A stretch of DNA of 5,508 bases, from positions 1 through 5,508 of the forward strand of contig JAFYOK010000119.1 of NCBI GenBank assembly GCA_017560175.1, given 5' to 3'. The notes beneath the pieces are model-generated. The model saw only the letters and a program-made list of their open reading frames with translations. It did no database searches and had not been told where the DNA came from. Positions 1 through 5,508 of this stretch are shown here, piece after piece. Made by a program: the position numbers and the translations under genes. The stretch is from Clostridia bacterium. Lineage in GTDB: Bacteria; Bacillota; Clostridia; Oscillospirales; Butyricicoccaceae. The number at the start of each line of letters is the position of its first letter. The first letter of the stretch is position 1.

Positions 1-1401
1 CGCACGAAGGATCTCAGCCTTACGGGGAGGTACGGCTGCCAGCTGGATCTGACCGCCGATGTGGTCTTCCTTCTCAAAGACAGTAACGGTATAGCCGCGC
101 TTGGCTGCAACACGTGCAGCTTCCAGGCCTGCGATGCCGGCACCGATAACAGCGACCTTCTTCTCACCTTCACCGGGCTGGAGGAAGATGGTGGACTCAT
201 CGCCGTTTTCGGCATTGAGAACACAGGACAGATACTTACGGCCGGTCAGAGCGTCTACGCAGCCCTTGTTGCAGTTGAGGCAGGTACGGATGGGTTCATC
301 GATGGCGACCTTATTGGCAATATCGGGATCGCAAAGCAGGCTGCGGCCATAACCGATGATATCGGCCTTGCCTTCCTGCAGGATGGTCTCGCCGCTCTCA
401 ACGGTGACAACACGGCCGACAGTGGCAACAGGAATAGAAACAGCTTCCTTGATCTTGGCACAGACGGGCAGGGTCCAGTTGTAGGCAATGGAGCCCATGG
501 GGGGAATGGTGTCGCCCATATTGCCGGTATGGTTGGCCTGTGCAGCCTGGATCATGTGAACGCCGGCCTGCTCCAGCAGCTTGGCAAAAGCAACGGCCTC
601 TTCTTCTTCCAGGCCGCCCTTGCCGCGCAGGGAACCATCGGGATTGACGGTGACCAGAGGCAGCTTATATTCGATCATCAGACCGGGAGCTGCTTCGGCG
701 ATGGCGGCAACGACCTCCAAAGCAAAGCGAACACGGTTTTCAAAGCAGCCGCCGTAATTATCGGAACGACGGTTGAGCTGTGTGGAACACAGCGTACCCA
801 GCAGACGGTCCCCGTGAACTTCGATGGCATCCACGCCGGCCTTCTGGGCACGGGCGGCACTGGCAGCGATCAGCATCTTGATCTTGTGCAGAACTTCGGG
901 AGAAACTTCCGAAGTGAAATTTTCCATATCATGGTCCAGCTTGGCATAGGCTTCCTTGCCGACGGCACCGCTCTCGGCCATCTTCTTGCCAAAGGTATCC
1001 ATATCGCCGGCTGCCTTGGCAGCCTGTGCTTCCATGGCCAGCGCGCGGCTGCGGTTGATCAGCGCACCGACCTGTTCTACGTCATATTCGGGGTGGAAGA
1101 TCTGCAGACCCAGCTTGCAGCCGTGGGCATGCAGCGCATCAGCCAGCGCCTTGAAGGAACGAATCTGGCTGTCATCAAAGAGCTTGGGTGTGGGCGAGAA
1201 GGTTCGGACAGGAGAAACGTCGCCCATAACAATATAGCCGGCACCGCCTTCTGCCAGTCGCTCGTAGAAACGAAGGCTGCGTGTACCGATCGATCCATCA
1301 CGTTCTTCGTAACCGGTGGTCAGCGGGGGGAACATGATGCGGTTCTTGAGGGTCAGAGGGCCGACCTGGATCGGCTGCAGCAGAGGAGAAGAGTTGGACA
1401 T
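1..1401 (-). CDS. NADH:flavin oxidoreductase / 2,4-dienoyl-CoA reductase-like, FMN + 4Fe-4S + FAD (C-terminus cut by window edge)
   Basis: The 467 visible residues begin at the ATG at 1401, preceded by AGAAAGGA (1411-1418), and stay open to the left edge. Residues 1 to about 365 form an Old Yellow Enzyme-like FMN barrel: NRIMFPPLTT (20-29), LGLQIFH (97-103), the family signature NRRSDNYGG (210-218), and the phosphate-binding VGR (328-330) and YGRSLLCDPD (351-360). C374, C377, C381 and C393 make the C-x2-C-x3-C-x11-C 4Fe-4S site of the FadH/trimethylamine dehydrogenase group. A Rossmann FAD/NAD domain starts at VAVIGAGIAGLEAA (416-429) with the acidic strand end FEKEDHIGGQ (442-451). Family members run about 640-680 residues, so roughly 180-200 are missing. 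By family, electrons pass from NAD(P)H through FAD and the cluster to FMN, reducing an activated C=C bond in the cytoplasm. The substrate cannot be told; the catalytic loop is unusual (see findings). Family call is secure; bile-acid, enoate or dienoyl-CoA specificity is not. Confidence 0.93.
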   Translation of the reverse strand, partial: MSNSSPLLQPIQVGPLTLKNRIMFPPLTTGYEERDGSIGTRSLRFYERLAEGGAGYIVMGDVSPVRTFSPTPKLFDDSQIRSFKALADALHAHGCKLGLQIFHPEYDVEQVGALINRSRALAMEAQAAKAAGDMDTFGKKMAESGAVGKEAYAKLDHDMENFTSEVSPEVLHKIKMLIAASAARAQKAGVDAIEVHGDRLLGTLCSTQLNRRSDNYGGCFENRVRFALEVVAAIAEAAPGLMIEYKLPLVTVNPDGSLRGKGGLEEEEAVAFAKLLEQAGVHMIQAAQANHTGNMGDTIPPMGSIAYNWTLPVCAKIKEAVSIPVATVGRVVTVESGETILQEGKADIIGYGRSLLCDPDIANKVAIDEPIRTCLNCNKGCVDALTGRKYLSCVLNAENGDESTIFLQPGEGEKKVAVIGAGIAGLEAARVAAKRGYTVTVFEKEDHIGGQIQLAAVPPRKAEILRA

Positions 1402-1455
1402 ATCGATGCATCCTTTCTGTTTTGGGCAGTAGTTCACCCTTTTATATTTTATTCA

Positions 1456-1484
1456 AGTGTAGCACAACTGAAAACCTTTGTCAT
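1456..1484 (-). promoter_or_regulatory. Sigma-A-type promoter for the flavin oxidoreductase gene
   Basis: Reading the minus strand, ATGACA (1484-1479) is separated by exactly 17 nt from TACACT (1461-1456), which is preceded by TGC, giving an extended -10. The expected start site is near 1449, leaving a leader of about 48 nt before the ATG at 1401. An A/T-rich stretch (about 1493-1526) just upstream of the -35 could act as an UP element. Assigned by consensus only. Confidence 0.6.
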
Positions 1485-1494
1485 CGGGGCTGAT

Positions 1495-1513
1495 AAATAA
1501 ACTTTTCTTATTT
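1495..1513. repeat. AT-rich inverted repeat in the divergent intergenic region
   Basis: AAATAA (1495-1500) and TTATTT (1508-1513) are perfect inverted half-sites around a 7-nt spacer. They sit about 10 bp upstream of the -35 of the leftward promoter and about 50 bp from the rightward -35. The element could be a regulator site or simply part of an A/T-rich UP-like region. Short AT palindromes arise easily by chance, so this is weak. Confidence 0.25.
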
Positions 1514-1565
1514 GTTTTTTCAATATCTCACCTTCTTTCTCCGGCGAAGAAATGCCGCTTCCCCG

Positions 1566-1594
1566 TTGCCTTTTGATGAAAACTGTGGCATTAT
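1566..1594 (+). promoter_or_regulatory. Putative sigma-A promoter for the M42 peptidase gene
   Basis: TTGCCT (1566-1571) and CATTAT (1589-1594) are spaced by 17 nt, and TGG directly precedes the -10, giving a TGn extended -10. Each hexamer matches consensus at 4 of 6 bases. The predicted start near 1601 would give a leader of about 60 nt. An overlapping alternative uses TATAGG (1594-1599) with a TTTTGA -35 (1571-1576). The region is probably right but the exact hexamers are uncertain. Confidence 0.45.
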
Positions 1595-1659
1595 ATAGGT
1601 GTATGTATGTTCCGCATCCCATCCATTATCTTGATTTATAAAGAAAGAAGGAGAACGAC

Positions 1660-2688
1660 ATGAACGAAGTATACAAGTCTTATATGATGGAACAGCTCCA
1701 GAACCTGATCTCCATCGACAGCCCCACCGGCTTCACCGGCGGCGTCCAGAAGTACCTCTGCGAAGAGATCACACGCCTGGGCTACACACCCGAATGCCTG
1801 CACAAGGGCGGCGTCCGCGCTGACCTGGGCGGCGAAGGCAACGGCCTGATGCTGTTTGCACACTGCGATACACTGGGCGCTATCGTCCGTGACATCCAGG
1901 GCAACGGCCGTCTGACCGTCTCCCGCATCGGCGGCCTCAACCCCAACAACGTTGAGACCGAACATGTTAAGGTCTACACCCGCTTCGGCGAGGTTTACGA
2001 GGGCACATTCCAGGTCCCCAACGCTTCCAGCCATGTTAACGCACATGTCAACAACGCCAGAAGCTTTGAAGAAAACCTGGAGATCGTCCTGGATGAGATC
2101 GTCAAGAGCGATGACGATGTTCGTGCACTGGGCATCGACCGCGGCGATTTCGTTGCTGTCAACCCCCGCTTCACCGTCACATCTAAGGGCTACATCAAGA
2201 GCCGCTTCCTGGACGACAAGGCTTCGGCTGCCATCCTGCTGACCTATGCCAAGTACCTGAAGGACGAGGGCATCACTCCCTCCCGTAAGGTCGTCATCAG
2301 CTTCACCATGTATGAAGAAGTCGGTCACGGCGCTGCCTGCGGCATCCCCGAAGGCATCTGCGACATCATGGCTGTCGACATGGGCTGCGTCGGCGAAGGT
2401 CTGGGCTGCACAGAGACCATGGTCTCTATCTGCGCCAAGGACTCCGGCGGTCCCTACAACTACGACATGACCACCGATCTGATCCGCGTTGCCAAGGAAA
2501 ATGGCCTGGACTATGCCGTTGACATCTACAACTTCTACGGCTCCGACGTTGAGGTTTCCCTCAAGGCCGGCTACGATGTCCGCCACGCTCTCATCGGCCC
2601 CGGTGTCTATGCTTCCCATGGTTACGAGCGTACCCACATCAAGGGCATGGAAAACACCTTCAAGCTGGTCAAGGCTTACATCGGCTAA
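1660..2688 (+). CDS. M42 family metallo-aminopeptidase
   Basis: This complete 342-residue protein matches the usual M42 length of about 340-360. Binuclear metal-site motifs are intact and in order: H68 and D70 in AHCDT (67-71), the bridging Asp D185 in FLDDKAS (183-189), the catalytic/ligand pair E219-E220 in YEEVGHG (218-224), D240 in VDMGC (239-243), and H320 in SHGYERTH (319-326). By family it removes N-terminal residues from short peptides in the cytoplasm, usually as a large TET-like dodecamer; the residue preference cannot be read here. Family members have also been annotated as endoglucanases, which the peptidase ligands argue against. AAGGAG (1648-1653) lies 6 nt before the ATG and favours it over the Met codons at residues 9-10. 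The gene has its own promoter and terminator, so it is probably monocistronic. Its codons are strongly biased to GGC, CTG, AAG and ATC, with almost no TCG serine, suggesting high expression. Confidence 0.95.
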   Translation: MNEVYKSYMMEQLQNLISIDSPTGFTGGVQKYLCEEITRLGYTPECLHKGGVRADLGGEGNGLMLFAHCDTLGAIVRDIQGNGRLTVSRIGGLNPNNVETEHVKVYTRFGEVYEGTFQVPNASSHVNAHVNNARSFEENLEIVLDEIVKSDDDVRALGIDRGDFVAVNPRFTVTSKGYIKSRFLDDKASAAILLTYAKYLKDEGITPSRKVVISFTMYEEVGHGAACGIPEGICDIMAVDMGCVGEGLGCTETMVSICAKDSGGPYNYDMTTDLIRVAKENGLDYAVDIYNFYGSDVEVSLKAGYDVRHALIGPGVYASHGYERTHIKGMENTFKLVKAYIG

Positions 2689-2708
2689 TTTACTTCCCAA
2701 TACATACA

Positions 2709-2744
2709 AAAAGCACTCCACGATTTGTGGAGTGCTTTTCTTTT
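2709..2744 (+). terminator. Rho-independent terminator after the M42 peptidase gene
   Basis: A perfect 13-bp stem pairs AAAAGCACTCCAC (2709-2721) with GTGGAGTGCTTTT (2727-2739) around the loop GATTT, followed by CTTTT. It starts 20 nt after the stop codon at 2688. The A-run on the left arm means it could also work on the minus strand, but no minus-strand gene ends here. Confidence 0.92.
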
Positions 2745-2775
2745 GCCGTAAAGCCCCTCTCCTCTTCGATTCGCC

Positions 2776-2804
2776 TATACCTCGCCCCTGTTTTGTGCTA
2801 TACT
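2776..2804 (+). promoter_or_regulatory. Extended -10 promoter for the rarA operon
   Basis: TATACT (2799-2804) is preceded directly by TGC, making a good extended -10. The position 17 nt upstream carries only a weak -35, TATACC (2776-2781), as is common when an extended -10 is present. The predicted start is near 2811, about 28 nt before the rarA ATG. The promoter lies just downstream of the preceding terminator, consistent with a new transcription unit. Confidence 0.6.
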
Positions 2805-2838
2805 TGAGGCAGAAGAAAAACAACAAGGAGGAGCTTCC

Positions 2839-4107
2839 ATGTATCAGCCTCTTGCAGATAAGATCCGCCCGCTGGAACTGGATGATGTTGTCGGCCAGAC
2901 CCACATCATCGGCAAGGGCGGTATGCTGCGCCGCATCATCGAAAGCGGCACCATCCCCAATATGATCTTCTACGGCCCTTCGGGCATTGGCAAAACCACT
3001 CTGGCCCAGATCATTGCCGGCAAGACCAACCGCCGCCTGTATAAACTCAATGCCACCACCGCCGGCGTACAGGATATCAAATCCATCGTTGCCGAACTGG
3101 ACACCCTGCTGGCCCCCAACGGCATCCTGCTCTATCTGGATGAGATCCAGTATTTTAACAAAAAACAGCAGCAGTCGCTGCTGGAGTTCATCGAAAGCGG
3201 TAAGATCACCCTGATTGCTTCGACCACCGAGAATCCCTACTTCTATGTCTATAACGCCATTCTCAGCCGAAGTACTGTCTTTGAATTCAAACCCATCCAG
3301 CCCAAGGAAGTAGAAAAAGCCATTCGCCGAGCTTTTACCCTCTGTGCCCGTGAGCATAAGAAAAAGATCGTACTGGAAGAAGGTGTCATTGAACACATCT
3401 CCTTCGCCTGCGGCGGCGATGTCCGCAAGTCGATCAATGCCGTAGAGCTGCTCTGTTCGGCTGCCGTACAGACCGATGAGGAAATGAGCGTCGCCCTGGA
3501 AGATGCCAAAACGGTCACGCAGAAATCTTCGGCTCGCTACGATCGCGACGGTGATGCCCACTATGACATTCTTTCGGCCTTCCACAAGTCGCTGCGCGGC
3601 TCGGATGTCAATGCAGCCCTTCACTATCTGGCCCGTCTGCTGTGCGGCGGTGATATCGCCTCGGCAGCTCGCCGTATGCTCTGCGTCGCCAGTGAAGATG
3701 TCGGCCTCGCCTATCCCCAGGCCGCTTCCATTGTCAAGGCCTGCTGCGACAGTGCCCTCCAGTTGGGTCTGCCCGAAGCCAAACTTCCCTTGGCGCAGGC
3801 CTGTATCCTGCTGGCGACAGCACCCAAATCCAATTCGGTATCGGCTGCCATAGAAGCAGCCATGGCCGATGTGGAAGCCGGAAAGACGGGCGATATTCCT
3901 GCCCATCTCAAGGATGCCCACTATGGCGGTGCAGCCAAGATGGGACGCGGTCTGACCTACAAATACCCTCATGACTACCCCGGAAACTGGATCGAGCAGC
4001 AGTATCTGCCCGATGAAATGCGCAATGTTTCCTACTATAATGAAGGCACCAACAAGGCCGAACAGCAAGCCAAGCAGTACTGGCAGAAGGTGAAAAGCCA
4101 TGAATAA
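2839..4107 (+). CDS. rarA: Replication-associated recombination protein RarA (MgsA), AAA+ ATPase
   Basis: The 422-residue protein is a full-length clamp-loader-like AAA+ ATPase of the RarA/MgsA/WRNIP1 family. Visible motifs are an N-terminal MYQPLADKIRP followed by DDVVGQTHIIG (15-25), Walker A GPSGIGKT (46-53), Walker B YLDEIQ (99-104), sensor 1 in STTENP (128-133), the arginine finger in LSRS (142-145, R144), and sensor 2 in GGDVRKSIN (192-200, R196). The C-terminal half carries family blocks YDRDGDAHYDILSAFHKS (starting near residue 234) and YKYPHDYPGNWIEQQYLPD near the end, which form the tetramerisation region. By family it acts in the cytoplasm at stalled replication forks with SSB, in recombination and fork restart. 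AAGGAGG (2825-2831) lies 7 nt before the ATG. It is probably first in an operon with the lipoprotein and acetyltransferase downstream. Serine TCG codons occur at least 12 times, unlike in the peptidase gene upstream. Confidence 0.96.
   Translation: MYQPLADKIRPLELDDVVGQTHIIGKGGMLRRIIESGTIPNMIFYGPSGIGKTTLAQIIAGKTNRRLYKLNATTAGVQDIKSIVAELDTLLAPNGILLYLDEIQYFNKKQQQSLLEFIESGKITLIASTTENPYFYVYNAILSRSTVFEFKPIQPKEVEKAIRRAFTLCAREHKKKIVLEEGVIEHISFACGGDVRKSINAVELLCSAAVQTDEEMSVALEDAKTVTQKSSARYDRDGDAHYDILSAFHKSLRGSDVNAALHYLARLLCGGDIASAARRMLCVASEDVGLAYPQAASIVKACCDSALQLGLPEAKLPLAQACILLATAPKSNSVSAAIEAAMADVEAGKTGDIPAHLKDAHYGGAAKMGRGLTYKYPHDYPGNWIEQQYLPDEMRNVSYYNEGTNKAEQQAKQYWQKVKSHE
4085..4093 (+). promoter_or_regulatory. 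Ribosome binding site for the lipoprotein gene inside the 3' end of rarA
   Basis: AGAAGGTGA lies within the last codons of rarA and ends 6 nt before the ATG at 4100. The next gene's start overlaps the rarA stop, so this site supports that ATG and implies translational coupling. Confidence 0.7.
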
Positions 4108-5308
4108 AGCCATTTCCTTTGTGCTGTCGCTTCTTCTGCTGATGGGAATGACCTCCTGCAAATCGGAAGAAACGCCTTTGCAGCCCGAACTGCCCATAGA
4201 AACCGAAGAAGAAACAGAAATCGAAGTGCTGACCCCCACCTCTCCGCTGCCTTCTTTAGATCCTGTTCCCGATGATCCGGTCGATCCTTCCGGCTACATC
4301 ATCGACAACACCCTTCTGCAGGAACACAGCCAGGCCATCGAACAGATCTGGCCTGCATCTGAAGATCGTCTGTTGGTCTTTACCTCTACCCTTTCGGGCG
4401 GTTATATTTCCGAACAGATCAGCCTCTATATCTATGACCTGGAAAACCATACCTTCACCGGCGACCATATTTCCCTCGGTCTGGTTGGCCAGTATCCCCA
4501 TGCCATCTTCGATGATGGCACCGTTATGGTGCTGACCCGCAATACCGAAACCTACGAATACGAAAACATGATCTTCATCGATCCCTATGCCCTGACCTTT
4601 GAAAAACACAGTCTGTCGGGCATTGCCGATCTTCGTACTGTTCATGTTTCCCCCGACAAGCGCTATGCCGCCCTTTCGACCCAACAGGGCGTCCGCATCA
4701 CCGATCTGACCATGCAGAATATTATGGCCGTCTATCCCGGCTATGTGCCCGAAGGCGGTGATCCCGACCTGGATTATATCCTCCCCATCGTCACCGACTG
4801 GCTGCCCGATGGCAGCGGTGTTGTCGGTAAGGTACTGGGCTGGGAATGGGTTTATCATCCCTTCCTGCTTGCGGTGGATGGCACAGTCACATTGCTGGAT
4901 ACCTACGAAGGCAAATCGGCCCTGCCCCGGGGCGATGGCCTGCTCATCTGCGACAGTATGACCCAGGCACCTGAAGGCTGCTGTGCCGCCGATGGCAGTA
5001 ATTATCAACCGCTGGAGTTCGATGCATCCATGTTGGAAGATGGCTCTGCCTATATCTCTGCCCTTCGTGCGCATGCCGATGGTGATCTGCTGGTCGTAGC
5101 TACCGCAATGCCTTTTGATGAAACAGTCAGCCGCGTTGACCTTTTCCGCGACGGCGACTTCCTGCGTACCCTGTCGATACCACAAACCGGTACGACACCC
5201 ATCACCTTTGATTCTGCCGCCTTTACCCCCGACGGCACTACACTCCTGCTGATGACCGGTGCGACGGTCGACCGCCCCTGTACCGTCCATGTCATTCCCA
5301 TTGAATAA
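4100..5308 (+). CDS. Predicted lipoprotein with beta-propeller-like (WD40/TolB-type) repeats, function unknown
   Basis: The 402-residue protein starts with a short lipoprotein signal: MNK, a hydrophobic core (4-17) and a lipobox-like MTSC with the lipidated Cys at C20. The -3 Met makes the lipobox non-ideal. Residues 21 to about 65 form an acidic, proline-rich tether dense in Glu, Asp and Pro, likely a flexible spacer from the membrane. The rest is rich in short beta-strands with propeller-like turns of the [SLF]xPDG or DDG kind: FDDG (137-140), VSPDKRY (183-189), WLPDGSG (234-240) and FTPDGTT (375-381). This suggests a WD40-like/TolB-type propeller exposed outside the cell, perhaps for ligand or protein binding. 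No catalytic motif is seen. The ATG overlaps rarA by 8 nt, and a GNAT gene follows after 14 nt, so it is in the middle of an operon. I recognise no named family; the lipoprotein call is good, the fold moderate and the function unknown. Confidence 0.85.
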   Translation: MNKAISFVLSLLLLMGMTSCKSEETPLQPELPIETEEETEIEVLTPTSPLPSLDPVPDDPVDPSGYIIDNTLLQEHSQAIEQIWPASEDRLLVFTSTLSGGYISEQISLYIYDLENHTFTGDHISLGLVGQYPHAIFDDGTVMVLTRNTETYEYENMIFIDPYALTFEKHSLSGIADLRTVHVSPDKRYAALSTQQGVRITDLTMQNIMAVYPGYVPEGGDPDLDYILPIVTDWLPDGSGVVGKVLGWEWVYHPFLLAVDGTVTLLDTYEGKSALPRGDGLLICDSMTQAPEGCCAADGSNYQPLEFDASMLEDGSAYISALRAHADGDLLVVATAMPFDETVSRVDLFRDGDFLRTLSIPQTGTTPITFDSAAFTPDGTTLLLMTGATVDRPCTVHVIPIE

Positions 5309-5314
5309 AAGGAG
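5309..5314 (+). promoter_or_regulatory. Ribosome binding site for the acetyltransferase gene
   Basis: AAGGAG begins directly after the TAA of the lipoprotein gene and ends 8 nt before the ATG at 5323. It fixes the start of the truncated downstream gene and supports co-transcription. Confidence 0.8.
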
Positions 5315-5322
5315 ATTTGGTT

Positions 5323-5508
5323 ATGATCTGCTATAAATCTTTCGGCGCCGAACTTCTGCCTCAGGTCAGAAACCTTTACGAAAAGGAAGGCTGGCGCGCC
5401 TATCTGCACAATAACGATATGCTCTGTGCCGCCTTTGAAAACTCCCTTTGGATCTACGGTGCCTTCGAGGATGACCGACTGATCGGCTTTGTCCGCTGCG
5501 TGGGTGAC
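5323..5508 (+). CDS. GNAT-family N-acetyltransferase (partial, C-terminus cut by window edge)
   Basis: The first 62 residues are present and open to the right edge. The pattern is that of a small GNAT: an N-terminal strand, helix YEKEGWRAYL (19-28), helix MLCAAFENSLWIYGAFED (33-50), and the strand pair around GAFEDDRLIGFVRCVGD (46-62), where the strand after the turn normally leads into the acetyl-CoA-binding loop. That pyrophosphate-binding Q/RxxGxG/A loop would lie just beyond the window, so acetyl-CoA binding cannot be checked here. By family it would move an acetyl group from acetyl-CoA to an amine of a small molecule or protein; the substrate is unknown. It follows the lipoprotein gene by 14 nt with a strong AAGGAG and is probably the third gene of the rarA transcription unit. 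Confidence 0.75.
   Translation, partial: MICYKSFGAELLPQVRNLYEKEGWRAYLHNNDMLCAAFENSLWIYGAFEDDRLIGFVRCVGD

Noticed and set aside
61..1500. A 479-codon open frame on the plus strand opposite the flavin oxidoreductase.
   Set aside because: The minus strand carries the FMN, 4Fe-4S and Rossmann motifs continuously over the same DNA. The plus-strand frame also runs through the oxidoreductase promoter and has no recognisable domain.
1542..1557. Small inverted repeat CGGC...GCCG between the divergent promoters.
   Set aside because: The stem is only 4 bp with an 8-nt loop and no T-tract, too weak to call a terminator or operator.
1636..4239. An 867-codon open frame on the minus strand across the peptidase gene, the intergenic region and rarA.
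   Set aside because: It lies opposite two genes with complete catalytic motifs, runs antisense through a terminator and promoter, and its low-complexity Gly/Ala/Val/Asp translation is typical of the shadow of GC-ending codons. I saw no convincing ribosome binding site or domain.
4256..5290. A 344-codon open frame on the minus strand opposite the lipoprotein gene.
   Set aside because: The plus-strand gene has a signal peptide, ribosome binding site and operon context. The antisense product is a composition-driven shadow without a start signal.
1..5508. Search for CRISPR repeats, insertion-sequence ends, tRNA/rRNA genes, riboswitches, and defence or toxin-antitoxin genes.
   Set aside because: No regularly spaced repeats, transposase motifs, structured RNA signatures or such gene families were seen. 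The only stretches without genes are 258 bp or shorter and are explained by promoters and one terminator.

Overview
The window looks like an ordinary chromosomal segment from a moderately GC-rich Firmicute, most likely an anaerobic gut Clostridia member (Oscillospirales or Ruminococcaceae-like). This is inferred from strong AGGAG-type ribosome binding sites, C/G-ending codons beside AT-rich intergenic DNA, extended -10 promoters of the TGTGC-TAyACT type, and the gene types: an iron-sulfur ene-reductase, an M42 aminopeptidase, RarA and a short-signal lipoprotein. I cannot name genus or species.

Layout. Positions 1-1401 (minus strand) hold most of a multidomain FMN/4Fe-4S/FAD NADH:flavin oxidoreductase of the 2,4-dienoyl-CoA reductase type; its C-terminus lies beyond the left edge. 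A 258-bp divergent intergenic region (1402-1659) follows, with one plausible promoter for each direction and an AT-rich inverted repeat. Positions 1660-2688 (plus) encode a complete M42 metallo-aminopeptidase, followed by a clear intrinsic terminator (about 2709-2744), so it is probably monocistronic. A new extended -10 promoter (about 2776-2804) starts a plus-strand operon: rarA (2839-4107), a lipoprotein with beta-propeller-like repeats (4100-5308, start overlapping the end of rarA by 8 nt), and a GNAT-type acetyltransferase (5323 to the right edge, truncated).

How they fit together. The oxidoreductase and peptidase are divergent neighbours with separate promoters and no evident functional link beyond anaerobic catabolism and peptide turnover. 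RarA (DNA-replication stress), the lipoprotein (cell surface) and the acetyltransferase are probably co-transcribed, but their functions do not point to one pathway. I did not find a convincing new biological system. The most useful leads are the altered active site of the oxidoreductase and the unassigned lipoprotein translationally coupled to rarA.
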